Positions 43,249-51,871 of a stretch of DNA of 64,000 bases are shown here, one piece after another. Origin of the DNA: Pseudomonas putida (GTDB lineage Bacteria; Pseudomonadota; Gammaproteobacteria; Pseudomonadales; Pseudomonadaceae); the NCBI RefSeq assembly GCF_001941965.1, contig NZ_MKZO01000024.1:1-64000 (forward strand), given 5' to 3'. Every line of letters starts with the position of its first letter. The first letter of the stretch is position 1. Under the pieces are notes generated by a model. That model had not been told where the DNA came from and searched no databases. It worked only from the letters and a program-made list of their open reading frames with translations. Both the position numbers and the translations under genes were made by a program.

Positions 43249-44346
43249 ATGCACCTTCGACACCTTGCCAGCGCCCTGCTCCTCGGCGGCAGCAGCCTGC
43301 TGGCCCAGGCCGACCCTTTGGGCGGCGAGCTGCGCATCTACAACTGGATCGAGTACCTGCCCAAGGATGTCCTGCAGGACTTCCAGCAGCAGACCGGAAT
43401 CCAGGTCACCTACGACGTCTTCGATAGCCCGCAGACCCTGGAAGCGCGCCTGCTCACCGGCACGGCCGGCTACGACCTGGCCTTCCCGAGCAGCAGCCAG
43501 GTGCCCAACCTGATCGGCGCCGGCGCAGTGATCCCGCTGGACCGGGCGAAACTGCCGCACTGGAACCAGCTCGACCCGCTGTTCATGGAAGAACGCGACC
43601 GCCTCGATCCCGGCAACCGCTATACGGTGCCCTATCTGTGGGGCAGTACCCTGATCGGCTACAACCAGGCCAAGGTCGAGGCGGTGCTGGGCCAGGGCGT
43701 GGACATGCGCAACTACGACCTGCTGTTCAAGCCAGAAAACATCGAGAAGCTCAGCCAGTGCGGCGTGGCGATGCTCGACAGCCCGACCGAAGTGGTGCCG
43801 ATCGCCCTGCACTACCTGGGCCTCAACCCCGACAGCACACGCCAGGTCGACTACGACAGGGCCGAGGCCCTGCTCAAGTCGATCCGCCCTTACGTGCGCT
43901 ACTTCAACTCGGCCAAGTATCCGCAGGACCTGGCCAACGGCGATATCTGCGTGGCCCTGGGCTGGTCCGGCGGCATGCTCGCGGCGCGCAACATGGCCCT
44001 GGCCGCCGGCAATGGCCAGGACATCCGCCTGGCCCTGCCACGCCAGGGCACCTTGATGTGGTCGGACGACATGGTCATTCCCAAGGACGCGAAAAACCTC
44101 GACCAGGCCCACGCCTTCATCGACTTCCTCCTGCAGCCAGAGGTGATCGCCCGGGTCAGCAACCAGATTGGCTACCCCAATCCGACCCCGGCGAGCAAGG
44201 CACTGATCGACCCGCAACTGCTGAACGATCACAACCTGTTCGTCCCTGACGAAGAGCGCCGCCTGTTGTTCCAGACCGAGCCGCCACAACGCCAGGTCCT
44301 GCGCATGCTCACCCGTATGTGGAACCGCATCCGCTCCAACGTCTGA
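43249..44346 (+). CDS. Periplasmic substrate-binding protein, spermidine/putrescine type
   Basis: A 365-residue PotF/SpuD-like protein with a signal peptide (about 1-21, ending AQA). ELRIYNWIEYLPKDVLQDF is the classical start of this family, followed by YDLAFPSSSQVPNL, YTVPYLWGSTLIGYN and ALGWSGGML. It should bind a polyamine or similar cation in the periplasm. No permease or ATPase gene is adjacent, so it either borrows a transporter or acts as a sensor or scavenger. The start codon is preceded by AAGAATAAGGA, which contains a possible Hfq/Crc A-rich motif overlapping the ribosome site. Confidence 0.88.
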   Translation: MHLRHLASALLLGGSSLLAQADPLGGELRIYNWIEYLPKDVLQDFQQQTGIQVTYDVFDSPQTLEARLLTGTAGYDLAFPSSSQVPNLIGAGAVIPLDRAKLPHWNQLDPLFMEERDRLDPGNRYTVPYLWGSTLIGYNQAKVEAVLGQGVDMRNYDLLFKPENIEKLSQCGVAMLDSPTEVVPIALHYLGLNPDSTRQVDYDRAEALLKSIRPYVRYFNSAKYPQDLANGDICVALGWSGGMLAARNMALAAGNGQDIRLALPRQGTLMWSDDMVIPKDAKNLDQAHAFIDFLLQPEVIARVSNQIGYPNPTPASKALIDPQLLNDHNLFVPDEERRLLFQTEPPQRQVLRMLTRMWNRIRSNV

Positions 44347-44483
44347 GCGCCTCTTCACCCTGAATGCCCCGAGGTTCGCCCCGTGCCGAGCCTGCGGACC
44401 CGGCTTGCCCGGAAAACCCATAACAACCAGCAGTACGCAACGCCCTTCTCTGCCAAAGCAATCACAACAATGGAGCAGATGTA

Positions 44484-45305
44484 ATGAAGCAGTTTGCACT
44501 TCGTGGCCTGGCCAGCGCCTTGCTCGGCCTGTCCGCCACCGCCCAGGCCCTCGACCTGACCCCGGAAACCTTGCTCGATATCAATATCGGTCTGGCCAGC
44601 GACTACCGCGTCGGCGGTTTTTCCCTGAACCAGGATGACGGCCCCGTGCTGCTCACCTCGGCAACCCTGGTACACAAGCTCAGCGGCCTGTATGCCGGGG
44701 TGTTCACCGCCAACGTCGACATGGGCACCCAGAGCAATCGGGAATGGGACTACTACGTCGGCATCGCCCGGCCGATCACCGAGAACACCCGGTTCTCACT
44801 CTCCTACGTACGTTACGAATACCCCGGTGACAGCTGGATCAACTTCGGCGAGTTCATCGGCACCTTCGGTTATCGCAACGCCACGGTTGGCTTCAAGTAC
44901 GCCAACGACCTGCGCAACCCGCCGGCCCGGGCGGCGGCGGCGGCCCAGGTGGATCAGCTGATCCAGTGGGGCGTGCTGCCGGCGGATGCGGCCATCAGCA
45001 AGCGCGACAGCCACCGGCTGATCAGCTGGGCCGAGTACGACTTCTACCTGCCCTGGCAGACCAAGCTCAACCTGCGCTACGGCCATACCTCGACCCCTGA
45101 TGAGCAGGCCTGGCTGTCCGCCAGCGGGCACTACCGCAGCGACTACAACGACTGGCAGGTGGCGTTGAGCAAGCGGGCATTCGGGCTGGAGTGGAAGGCG
45201 GCGTACATCGACACCGACCTGTCCGAGGCGGAGTGCCGCAACAACTTCGGCAAGGGCGGGGACTGCTCGGCGACGGTGGTGTTTTCCGCCAACCGGCGGT
45301 TCTGA
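44484..45305 (+). CDS. TorF-family putative outer-membrane porin
   Basis: A 273-residue protein with a signal peptide (about 1-22, ending AQA) and alternating beta strands ending in ANRRF, with Phe as the last residue as in outer-membrane barrels. The segment INIGLASDYRVGGFSLNQ is typical of the TIGR02001/TorF group. Two cysteines near the end (CRNNFGKGGDC) may form a disulfide in a loop. It follows the binding-protein gene by 137 bases and is probably in the same operon. It may be the outer-membrane entry for the hydrolase substrate or product; this is inferred from position. Confidence 0.87.
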   Translation: MKQFALRGLASALLGLSATAQALDLTPETLLDINIGLASDYRVGGFSLNQDDGPVLLTSATLVHKLSGLYAGVFTANVDMGTQSNREWDYYVGIARPITENTRFSLSYVRYEYPGDSWINFGEFIGTFGYRNATVGFKYANDLRNPPARAAAAAQVDQLIQWGVLPADAAISKRDSHRLISWAEYDFYLPWQTKLNLRYGHTSTPDEQAWLSASGHYRSDYNDWQVALSKRAFGLEWKAAYIDTDLSEAECRNNFGKGGDCSATVVFSANRRF

Positions 45306-45334
45306 CACCCCGCGCCCCCAGCCCTGCACAGGCC

Positions 45335-45424
45335 CCTGTGGGAGCTGGCTTGCCAGCGATAGGGCCCGACCAGACAACCACTTTGTTCCTGCTGACCTCA
45401 TCGCTGCAAGCCAGCTCCCACAGG
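45335..45424. repeat. REP doublet
   Basis: REP units at 45335-45365 and 45397-45424 in the CTGTGGGAG-outward arrangement. The right unit has lost one G (TCGCTGCAAGCC instead of TCGCTGGCAAGCC). Confidence 0.85.
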
Positions 45425-45455
45425 TCCGCGCAGTGCCATTCAAACGGGATAACCC

Positions 45456-47303
45456 ATGTACTTCAAACACGCGCTATACCTCACCCTGGCCCTCACCCTC
45501 GGCGCCTGTGCCACCCCGCCGCCGCCCGAGGGCATGCCCCCTTCCGACCGCAGCTTCCAGCCCTTCTGGGCCAAGCGCGTCACCGGCTACATCAGCGCCG
45601 ACGACGGCACCGAGCTGCGCTACTCGGTGCTCCTGCCCAAGGGCGAAGGCAGGTTCCCGGTGCTGATCCGCTACAGCGGCTATGACTCCGGCAGCATCGG
45701 CGGTTCCGCCTACCTGGAGGACAACGAAACCTTCTCCGTGGCCATGGACAAGGACCTGGTCGAACGCGGTTACGCGGTAATGGGCGTGCAGGCCCGGGGC
45801 ACCGGTTGCTCCCAGGGCACCTTCGATTTCCTCGGTCGCGAATACGGCACCGACGGGCGCAACGCCGTGGAATTCGCCGCCACACAGCAATGGTCCAATG
45901 GCAGCGTCGGCATGTTCGGCTGGTCCTGGGCCGGCATGTCGCAACTGATGACCGCCTCCGAACGCCCGCAAGGCCTCAAGGCCATCGCCCCGGGCATGAT
46001 CCTCGGCGACGCCTACACCGACAGCTGGTCCCAGGGCGGTGTGCCGAACCAGGAGTTCACCACTACCTGGCACTGGTTCGTCGACCAGCGCTGGGAGGCG
46101 GTCAAGGCCAGCGCGAAGAGCGAGGGCGACCAGCGCTGCCTGGCCCAGGTCGCGGAAAACCAGGGTAAGGTCGGCAAGACCTCCCTGATGTACCAGATGC
46201 TCCGTCATCCGCAGCACGATGAATGGATGAAGCAGCGCGCGCCAAGGGATCGCGCTGACCAGGTGCAGGTCCCGGTGCTGTCGATGCAGGCCTGGCAGGA
46301 CGAGGCGGTGCTGGCCCGGGAAGGCTTCTACCAGGAACGTCTCGATCCGCAGCGCCTGTGGATGGTGCAAAGCAGCGGCGGCCACAACCTCTACGAGTCG
46401 GAGCGCTTCCGCCAGAAGCTCTATGCCTTCCTCGACCACTTCGTCAAAGGCATCGGCAACGGCTTCGAACGCACGCCGCATCTGGAAATCTGGCAGGAAA
46501 CCGTGGCCGACCAGCGCGAAGGCCGCCATCAGCCCAACGAAACCGCACGGCCGGGCTGGACCATCGAACGCCACCAGTACCCGCTGCCGGTCAAGCCGGT
46601 GAGCTTTGCCTTGAGTGAAGACGGCGAGCTGATCGAAAACGGCCAGGGCACGGGCAAGCCGGACGCCTACCTCTATCCGATCCCCGGACCGGATGTGAAC
46701 ACCTACCTGAAGGACCATGCCTGGGGCTGGCAGCATCCGCTATGGCGCCAGGGCAGCGTGGCCTATACCAGTGCGGCCTTCGAACGGGACTTCCTCAGTT
46801 ATGGCAGCGCCAGCGCGGATATCTGGCTGTCGACCTTCCTTGCGCCGGACACCGATGTGCAGGTGACCATCACCGAGGTGCGGCCGGACGACAAGGAGGT
46901 GTTCGTGCAGCGCGGGTGGTTGCGCATGTCCAACCGGGCACTGGATCAGGGCAAGTCCACGGAACTGCGGCCGGTACAGCTCAACGAGCCGGATGCGCTG
47001 CAGCCGATGCAGCCCAATGTGCCGGCACTGGGCCGAGTGGAGATCCCGCCGTTTTCCCATCCGTTCCGCAAGGGTTCGAAGCTGCGGATCTGGATCGATG
47101 CGCCGTCGCGGACCGGGGGGTATGGGTTTGCCTATTACGCGCTGCAAAGCCGCAATTCGGTGTTCCACGATGCACAGCATCCGTCGCGGCTGGTGTTGGG
47201 GGAGTTGACCGGAGTGACGGTTCCGGAGGATCTGCCGGAGTGCAACTCGGTGCTGAAGCAGCCTTGCCGGCATGATCCGTTGTCTTCGTGGCCGCCGTTT
47301 TGA
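45456..47303 (+). CDS. CocE/NonD-family hydrolase lipoprotein
   Basis: A 615-residue hydrolase of the X-Pro dipeptidyl-peptidase (S15)/cocaine esterase family. The N-terminus ends in a lipobox LTLGAC with Cys18, so it is membrane-attached. The alpha/beta hydrolase domain has the nucleophile Ser157 in FGWSWAGMS and a His in SGGHNLYES. A C-terminal jelly-roll domain (about 420-600) is typical of the family. It hydrolyses esters or amides in the periplasm or at the surface; the substrate is unknown. It is monocistronic between two REP doublets. Confidence 0.88.
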   Translation: MYFKHALYLTLALTLGACATPPPPEGMPPSDRSFQPFWAKRVTGYISADDGTELRYSVLLPKGEGRFPVLIRYSGYDSGSIGGSAYLEDNETFSVAMDKDLVERGYAVMGVQARGTGCSQGTFDFLGREYGTDGRNAVEFAATQQWSNGSVGMFGWSWAGMSQLMTASERPQGLKAIAPGMILGDAYTDSWSQGGVPNQEFTTTWHWFVDQRWEAVKASAKSEGDQRCLAQVAENQGKVGKTSLMYQMLRHPQHDEWMKQRAPRDRADQVQVPVLSMQAWQDEAVLAREGFYQERLDPQRLWMVQSSGGHNLYESERFRQKLYAFLDHFVKGIGNGFERTPHLEIWQETVADQREGRHQPNETARPGWTIERHQYPLPVKPVSFALSEDGELIENGQGTGKPDAYLYPIPGPDVNTYLKDHAWGWQHPLWRQGSVAYTSAAFERDFLSYGSASADIWLSTFLAPDTDVQVTITEVRPDDKEVFVQRGWLRMSNRALDQGKSTELRPVQLNEPDALQPMQPNVPALGRVEIPPFSHPFRKGSKLRIWIDAPSRTGGYGFAYYALQSRNSVFHDAQHPSRLVLGELTGVTVPEDLPECNSVLKQPCRHDPLSSWPPF

Positions 47304-47327
47304 CCACTGATCTGTAGTGCCTCTACT

Positions 47328-47410
47328 GGCCTCATCGCTGGCAAGCCAGCTCCCACAGGTTCAGCGGTGCACGCGATCCCTGTGGGAGCTGGCTTGCCAG
47401 CGATGAGGCC
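47328..47410. repeat. REP doublet
   Basis: Facing units at 47328-47359 and 47380-47410, between convergent genes (CocE-type hydrolase and nitrilase). It may act as a bidirectional hairpin terminator. Confidence 0.9.
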
Positions 47411-47435
47411 GGTAAAAGCACAGAAAGACTATGGC

Positions 47436-48359
47436 TTAGCGCCGAAACTCCACCGTCCGCTTCTCCCGCTCATCCACCACCAGCGAAAACACATCCGGCC
47501 GCGCGTAGTGCCCGACCACATCGAAGTCATACCGCGCCCGCACCAGTTCCTCCAGATCGATCTGCGCCGTCAGCAAACCCTCCTCGCCACGCAGAGGCCC
47601 CGCCAGCACCTCGCCCAGCGGCCCGACGATCACGCTGTTGCCCTGGATCAGCGGCCGCTCGCCGTCCCATTGCGGCACCTCGATCCCCAGCGCCTTCGGC
47701 GACGGCTGCACCTGACAGGCACTGACCAGGAACAGGCGCCCCTCATGCGCGATATGGCGCATCGACGCCTGCCACACATCGCGCTCGTCCACCGTCGGCG
47801 CACACCAGACCTGCACGCCCTTGGCGTACATCGCCGTGCGCAGCAGCGGCATATGGTTCTCCCAGCAGATCGCCGCGCCGAGCTTGCCCACGGGTGTGTC
47901 CAGCACAGGCAAGGTCGAGCCGTCGCCCTGGCCCCAGATCAGGCGCTCGGTGCCGGTGGGCATCAGCTTACGGTGCTTGCCGACCAGGCCCTCTTCTGGC
48001 GAGAAGAACAGCGCGGTGCAGAACAGCGTATTGCCCGAGCGCTCGATCACCCCGATCACCAGATGAGCACCGGTGCGCTGGGCCAGGCCGGCCAGTTCAT
48101 CGGTCTCGGCACCAGGCACATCGATGGCGTTCTCGTAGTAACGCTGGAAGGCCTTGCGGCCCTCGGGCAGGCGGTAGCCGAGGTAGGTGCCGAAGGTCTC
48201 GCCTTTCGGGTAGCCGCCCAGCAGGGCCTCGGGCATGACCACCAGGCCGGCGCCGGAGGCCTTGATGCGTTCTTCGTAGGCGAGTACCGCCTCGAGGGTG
48301 GCGGCCTTGCCCTCGGGGCGTGAACCGATCTGCAGCGCGGCAACGATGGAAGTTGGCAT
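47436..48359 (-). CDS. Nitrilase (carbon-nitrogen hydrolase)
   Basis: A 307-residue enzyme with the full catalytic triad of the nitrilase superfamily: Glu44 (VMPEALLGG), Lys131 (KHRKLMPTG) and Cys165 ([10 protein letters not shown]). The [10 protein letters not shown] sequence is that of true nitrilases, which turn nitriles into carboxylic acids and ammonia. The start is set at 48359. It is divergent from a LysR gene 85 bases away that probably regulates it. The natural nitrile could be a plant compound or cyanoalanine, but nothing in the sequence decides this. Confidence 0.9.
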   Translation of the reverse strand: MPTSIVAALQIGSRPEGKAATLEAVLAYEERIKASGAGLVVMPEALLGGYPKGETFGTYLGYRLPEGRKAFQRYYENAIDVPGAETDELAGLAQRTGAHLVIGVIERSGNTLFCTALFFSPEEGLVGKHRKLMPTGTERLIWGQGDGSTLPVLDTPVGKLGAAICWENHMPLLRTAMYAKGVQVWCAPTVDERDVWQASMRHIAHEGRLFLVSACQVQPSPKALGIEVPQWDGERPLIQGNSVIVGPLGEVLAGPLRGEEGLLTAQIDLEELVRARYDFDVVGHYARPDVFSLVVDEREKRTVEFRR

Positions 48360-48444
48360 GGGTCTGTCTCGCTTGTCGTGGGTGGATTGAGGCATAGTCG
48401 CCAGCGCCGCGTTATCAATCAATTCAGTGCAGGCACCATCTGAT

Positions 48445-49344
48445 ATGAGCCAAATCGATATCTGGTCGCTCGACCTCAACCTGCTGAAAGTCTTCGAGGC
48501 CCTGTACGAGGAAGGCGGCGCCGGGCGTGCGGCGATCCGCCTGGGGATTACCCAGTCGGCGGTGAGTGCCGCCCTCGCCCGCTTGCGCCTCGTTTACGGC
48601 GACCATCTGTTCGAGCGCACCGGGCGCGGCTTGCGGCCGACGGCGAAAAGCGAAGAACTGCGCCCGATCATTGCCGCCGGGCTGGAGAAGTGTCGGCAGA
48701 GCCTGTTGCTGGTCAGCGGCGCGGGTGCTGCGTTTCATGGGCGCACCGTGGCCCTCGGGCTGTCGGACGATCATGAACTGGCGATCGGCCGGGCGTTGAT
48801 CGATCTGGCCAAAGAGCGCGCGCCCGGCCTGCGCCTGCTGTTCAAGCAAACCCACAGCATGCTCGCGGCAGATGCGTTGATGAGCCGGCAGATCGATCTG
48901 GCCCTTACCGCTGGAGCCATTGCTTCACGGGCGCTGGGGCGGCAGGTGTTGGCGAGTGGTGGCTACAGCTGTCTCAGCGCCGTGCCGGGTGAACTGGGGA
49001 TGGAGGATTTTCTCCGGCGCGGGCATGTGCTGGTGTCGTCCGGGGGCTATGTCGGGGTGGTGGACGAGGCGCTGGCGGCGCTGGGGCAGAGCCGGCGGGT
49101 CGAGGCGTCGACCACGCATTTCGCGGCATTGCCGGCGTTGTTGCAGGGGAGCGAGAGCATTGCCACGCTGCCGATCCATGCGGCGCTGGCGTTGGCGCGG
49201 TTGTCCGGGTTGGTTTGCCTGCCGTGTCCGATCGGGTTGCCGCGGTATTCCGTGGAATTGGGCTGGCGGGGGGACAGTGCGCGGGATCCGGTGATCCAGG
49301 TGGTAATGGAGATGGTGCGTGAGGTGGTCAAGCAGATGGAATGA
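48445..49344 (+). CDS. LysR-family regulator
   Basis: A 299-residue LysR protein. The N-terminal helix-turn-helix reads [34 protein letters not shown] and [10 protein letters not shown], a NodD/PcaQ-like opening. An effector-binding domain follows. The start is uncertain: ATG at 48445 is preferred, a GTG at 48427 is in frame. It lies back to back with the nitrilase gene and likely controls it. GC content near its 3' end is high but the frame is normal. Confidence 0.87.
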   Translation: MSQIDIWSLDLNLLKVFEALYEEGGAGRAAIRLGITQSAVSAALARLRLVYGDHLFERTGRGLRPTAKSEELRPIIAAGLEKCRQSLLLVSGAGAAFHGRTVALGLSDDHELAIGRALIDLAKERAPGLRLLFKQTHSMLAADALMSRQIDLALTAGAIASRALGRQVLASGGYSCLSAVPGELGMEDFLRRGHVLVSSGGYVGVVDEALAALGQSRRVEASTTHFAALPALLQGSESIATLPIHAALALARLSGLVCLPCPIGLPRYSVELGWRGDSARDPVIQVVMEMVREVVKQME

Positions 49345-49367
49345 TGCGGATTTTCTTTGCTCTCACG

Positions 49368-49453
49368 GGCCTCATCGCCGGCAACGCCGGCTCCCACAGG
49401 GTGCGGCGGTGCACGCGGACCTTGTGGGAGCCGGCGTTGCCGGCGATGAGGCC
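49368..49453. repeat. REP doublet, GCCGGCAACGCCGGC variant
   Basis: A sequence variant of the common REP in which the stem reads GCCGGCAACGCCGGCTCCCA instead of GCTGGCAAGCCAGCTCCCA. Facing arms at 49368-49399 and 49422-49453, between convergent genes. Confidence 0.9.
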
Positions 49454-49465
49454 AGTAAGGACACT

Positions 49466-50404
49466 CTATTGCTCGACCCGTGCCATGGCCGCCTGCTCAT
49501 ACCGCGGATACAGATGGCTAACACTGCGAATCAACTCATACTTGCCCAGCTTCACCATCGCGAACCGCTCGGGAATCGGCGTGGCGATCACCTCATTCAT
49601 CTCCAGCCCGTTCGCCGCGCTGTCACGCAGCAGGTCATCCAGCCAGCCCAGGTAATCCACCATCTGCTCGAACGGCCCGCGATCCTGGCTGACCGGCCCG
49701 TGCCCCGGCACCAGCACCTTCCACGGCAAGCCCTGCAACCGCTGCAGATCATCCACCCACTGCACAAGCCCTGGACTGTGCGGCGTGGTCAGCGCACGCT
49801 GGTAGAACAGCAGGTCCCCGGTAAACAGCACCCCGGTCTTTTCATCCAGTACCGCGAGGTCGGCGCCGCTGTGCCCGGTGAAAGCCAGCAAGCGCAGCGG
49901 GTGTGAACCAAAGGTCTTCACGCCCGGCGCCAGCACCTGCTCCGGCAAGCGCACCTGGGTCCCGCGCATCCAGTCGCCGACCATGCGGTACATGTTCTCC
50001 GCCAGGGCATCGCCCTCCTTCGCCAACTGCGCCTTCGTCCCCGGCAAGGCGCCGATGGGCACATCGGCAAAGGCCTGGCTGCCCAAGGCATGATCAGGAT
50101 GGTGATGGGTGATCAGCACCTGCACCACCGGTTTGTCGGTGATCTTGCCGATCGCCTCGCGCAGGGCCTGGCCATAGCGCAGCGAAGGACCGCTGTCGAT
50201 CACCACCACGCCGGCCTCGCTGACGATAAACCCGGTATTGACGATATTGCCGCCATTGTCCCGGGAGAAATTCTCGGTGCTGCCTTCCAGCACCCAGGTG
50301 TCGGCGGCGATCTGGCGGGGTTCGAGACGGTAGTCCAGGTCGGCCAGGCTCGGCAGGCTGACAAGGCTCAACAGGCACAGCAAGGCTCGCATCCGGGACC
50401 TCAT
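49466..50404 (-). CDS. Quinoprotein relay system zinc metallohydrolase (MBL fold)
   Basis: A 312-residue metallo-beta-lactamase-fold protein with a signal peptide (about 1-21). The metal ligands are HHHPDH (His100-His105), FTGHSGADL, FTGDLLFY and VPGHGPV. This family is found next to PQQ-dependent dehydrogenases with a SoxYZ-like carrier and cytochrome c, and is thought to serve the quinoprotein electron relay; its reaction is not known. It overlaps the SoxYZ-like gene by 4 bases and is the last gene of a pedF-carrier-hydrolase operon. Confidence 0.9.
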   Translation of the reverse strand: MRSRMRALLCLLSLVSLPSLADLDYRLEPRQIAADTWVLEGSTENFSRDNGGNIVNTGFIVSEAGVVVIDSGPSLRYGQALREAIGKITDKPVVQVLITHHHPDHALGSQAFADVPIGALPGTKAQLAKEGDALAENMYRMVGDWMRGTQVRLPEQVLAPGVKTFGSHPLRLLAFTGHSGADLAVLDEKTGVLFTGDLLFYQRALTTPHSPGLVQWVDDLQRLQGLPWKVLVPGHGPVSQDRGPFEQMVDYLGWLDDLLRDSAANGLEMNEVIATPIPERFAMVKLGKYELIRSVSHLYPRYEQAAMARVEQ

Positions 50405-51156
50405 TCGATGGCGGCGTCGAAGGCATTGCCGTTGTTGTCACGCAGGCTCAGGCGTACCGGGCCCGGGCGGCGCAGATCGAACGACAGGCTGGGGTTTTCG
50501 CTCACGGCCGGCCACAGTTCTAGGGTCGCCAGGGACTGGCCAGTGGCGTCGAACAGTTCGGCGTGCTCGATGAAAAATTCCGGAATCCCGGCCATCAGGC
50601 CGTTATCCATGGGGTGCGAAACCGACAGGCGCAAGCGGCTGAAGTCCTCGCGGGGGTAGCGCCCGCCCAGCACCTGGCCGAGCCGCTCCTCCCAGCCCGG
50701 CTGGCTGCGCACCACGCTGGGCGCGGTACAGCCACCGCCGGCGGCGTCGATCAGGGTCGAACCGACATGCCAGACACCGTCCTCGGTCTGCACGGCGGCC
50801 CGCAGCGGCGTGGCCTGTTCGATGCGGATACGGATCGCCAGCCATGGCAGCACCTGCGGCCCCGGGGCAAAGTCGACGATCCGCGGCAGCGGGTTCAACT
50901 CGGCCCAGACCAGCATGCGCTTCACCGTACCCGGCAGCTCGCGGGCATCCACCTGCAGCGGCACCTGCCGGGCGTCCTCGGCGAACGGCGGCGCGACGAC
51001 CTTGACCCGCTGGTCGAAGCGGTAAGGTTCATCGCCAATCCATTGCTTGCGGTAGAACTCCCACATCACCGAGGGCACCGGGTCGGGGCCCGGATCCACG
51101 GCGTAGGCCGGGGCGCCCATGCATAACGCCAGCAACAGCAACGGCACCCGGGTCAT
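50401..51156 (-). CDS. Quinoprotein dehydrogenase-associated SoxYZ-like carrier protein
   Basis: A 251-residue periplasmic protein with a signal peptide (about 1-19). The SoxY-like half contains the carrier motif GGGCTAPS with a single Cys, which in SoxY carries the substrate on a swinging arm. The C-terminal half is SoxZ-like (SHPMDNGLM...FFIEHAELFDA). It is known as a companion of PQQ dehydrogenases. The gene starts 4 bases after pedF and is coupled to the metallohydrolase. Its role in electron transfer or repair is not established. Confidence 0.9.
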   Translation of the reverse strand: MTRVPLLLLALCMGAPAYAVDPGPDPVPSVMWEFYRKQWIGDEPYRFDQRVKVVAPPFAEDARQVPLQVDARELPGTVKRMLVWAELNPLPRIVDFAPGPQVLPWLAIRIRIEQATPLRAAVQTEDGVWHVGSTLIDAAGGGCTAPSVVRSQPGWEERLGQVLGGRYPREDFSRLRLSVSHPMDNGLMAGIPEFFIEHAELFDATGQSLATLELWPAVSENPSLSFDLRRPGPVRLSLRDNNGNAFDAAIE

Positions 51157-51160
51157 GGCA

Positions 51161-51598
51161 TCACTCCGTGACGTGGACGCTGTCCAGGTAGGTGCGCACG
51201 GCCCAGAGCGCTTCCTGGCTCAGGTAGTCGGCCATCTTCGGCATGTACACGCGCCCGTCGCGCACCGAGCCGTGGCGGACCCGCTCGACGAACCACTCGT
51301 CCCCGGCAGCGCCTTCATCGAGCATGCGCAGGTCCGGGGCGATACCGCCGGACTTGGCTTCCAGGCCGTGGCAGGCCGCGCAGTTCTGGTTGTAGGCCGA
51401 AGCGCCGATGGTCACCGCTTCGTCATGCTGCGGGCTGTTGCGGTAGGGGTTTTCGGTGCGCCATTCCTCACCGAGCTTTTCCAGGTTGCCAGTATTGACC
51501 GCGGTCGGCGTGACGTTGCCATGGGCCAGGACCGCCCCTGCACTCACCAGGCCAGCCAGGAAAATGGCACTCAGGCAGGCGTTCTTCACTCTTGTCAT
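51161..51598 (-). CDS. pedF: Cytochrome c550 PedF
   Basis: A 145-residue periplasmic c-type cytochrome with a signal peptide (about 1-25). Heme attachment is at Cys73-x-x-Cys76-His77 (NCAACHG), with a Met ligand in VYMPKMAD. It accepts electrons from the PQQ-dependent alcohol dehydrogenase encoded divergently 273 bases away. The ATG at 51598 follows GAGGGC. It is first in the operon with the SoxYZ-like carrier and metallohydrolase. Confidence 0.9.
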   Translation of the reverse strand: MTRVKNACLSAIFLAGLVSAGAVLAHGNVTPTAVNTGNLEKLGEEWRTENPYRNSPQHDEAVTIGASAYNQNCAACHGLEAKSGGIAPDLRMLDEGAAGDEWFVERVRHGSVRDGRVYMPKMADYLSQEALWAVRTYLDSVHVTE

Positions 51599-51721
51599 TG
51601 TTTTGCCCTCGACTACTTCAGGTTGCACGATTTGCACGCGAAAACCTCTCTGGAGAAAGGTTCTGCCGGCCATCTTAGGAAGCACCCGGAGCAGTCCCCA
51701 TGCTGCTTTGGTGGTCGCGGT

Positions 51722-51736
51722 CTACTCCGTTGGTAG
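51722..51736. promoter_or_regulatory. 15-bp dyad CTACTCCGTTGGTAG in the pedF/pedE promoter region
   Basis: A CTAC-7-GTAG dyad midway between the divergent pedF and exaA starts. It differs at only two positions from CTACTACTTTGGTAG at 55360-55374 in the other divergent promoter of this cluster. Likely bound by AgmR or the other LuxR-type regulator (inference). Confidence 0.5.
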
Positions 51737-51871
51737 TAGGGCTTGTGGGGCAATGCCAAGTCATGCCCGGCCTGGGAAGTTTTCCCGGCAAGGGCGGGAG
51801 TTTTTCCGTATCCGGGGTGAGGCTGGCGTTCCAGTCTATGCAGGCCAAAACCTCCATTGGGAAACACCAAC

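Noticed and set aside
50320..50340. GGTTCGAGAC, similar to a tRNA T-arm.
   Set aside because: It lies inside the metallohydrolase coding sequence and no acceptor or anticodon arm can be folded around it.
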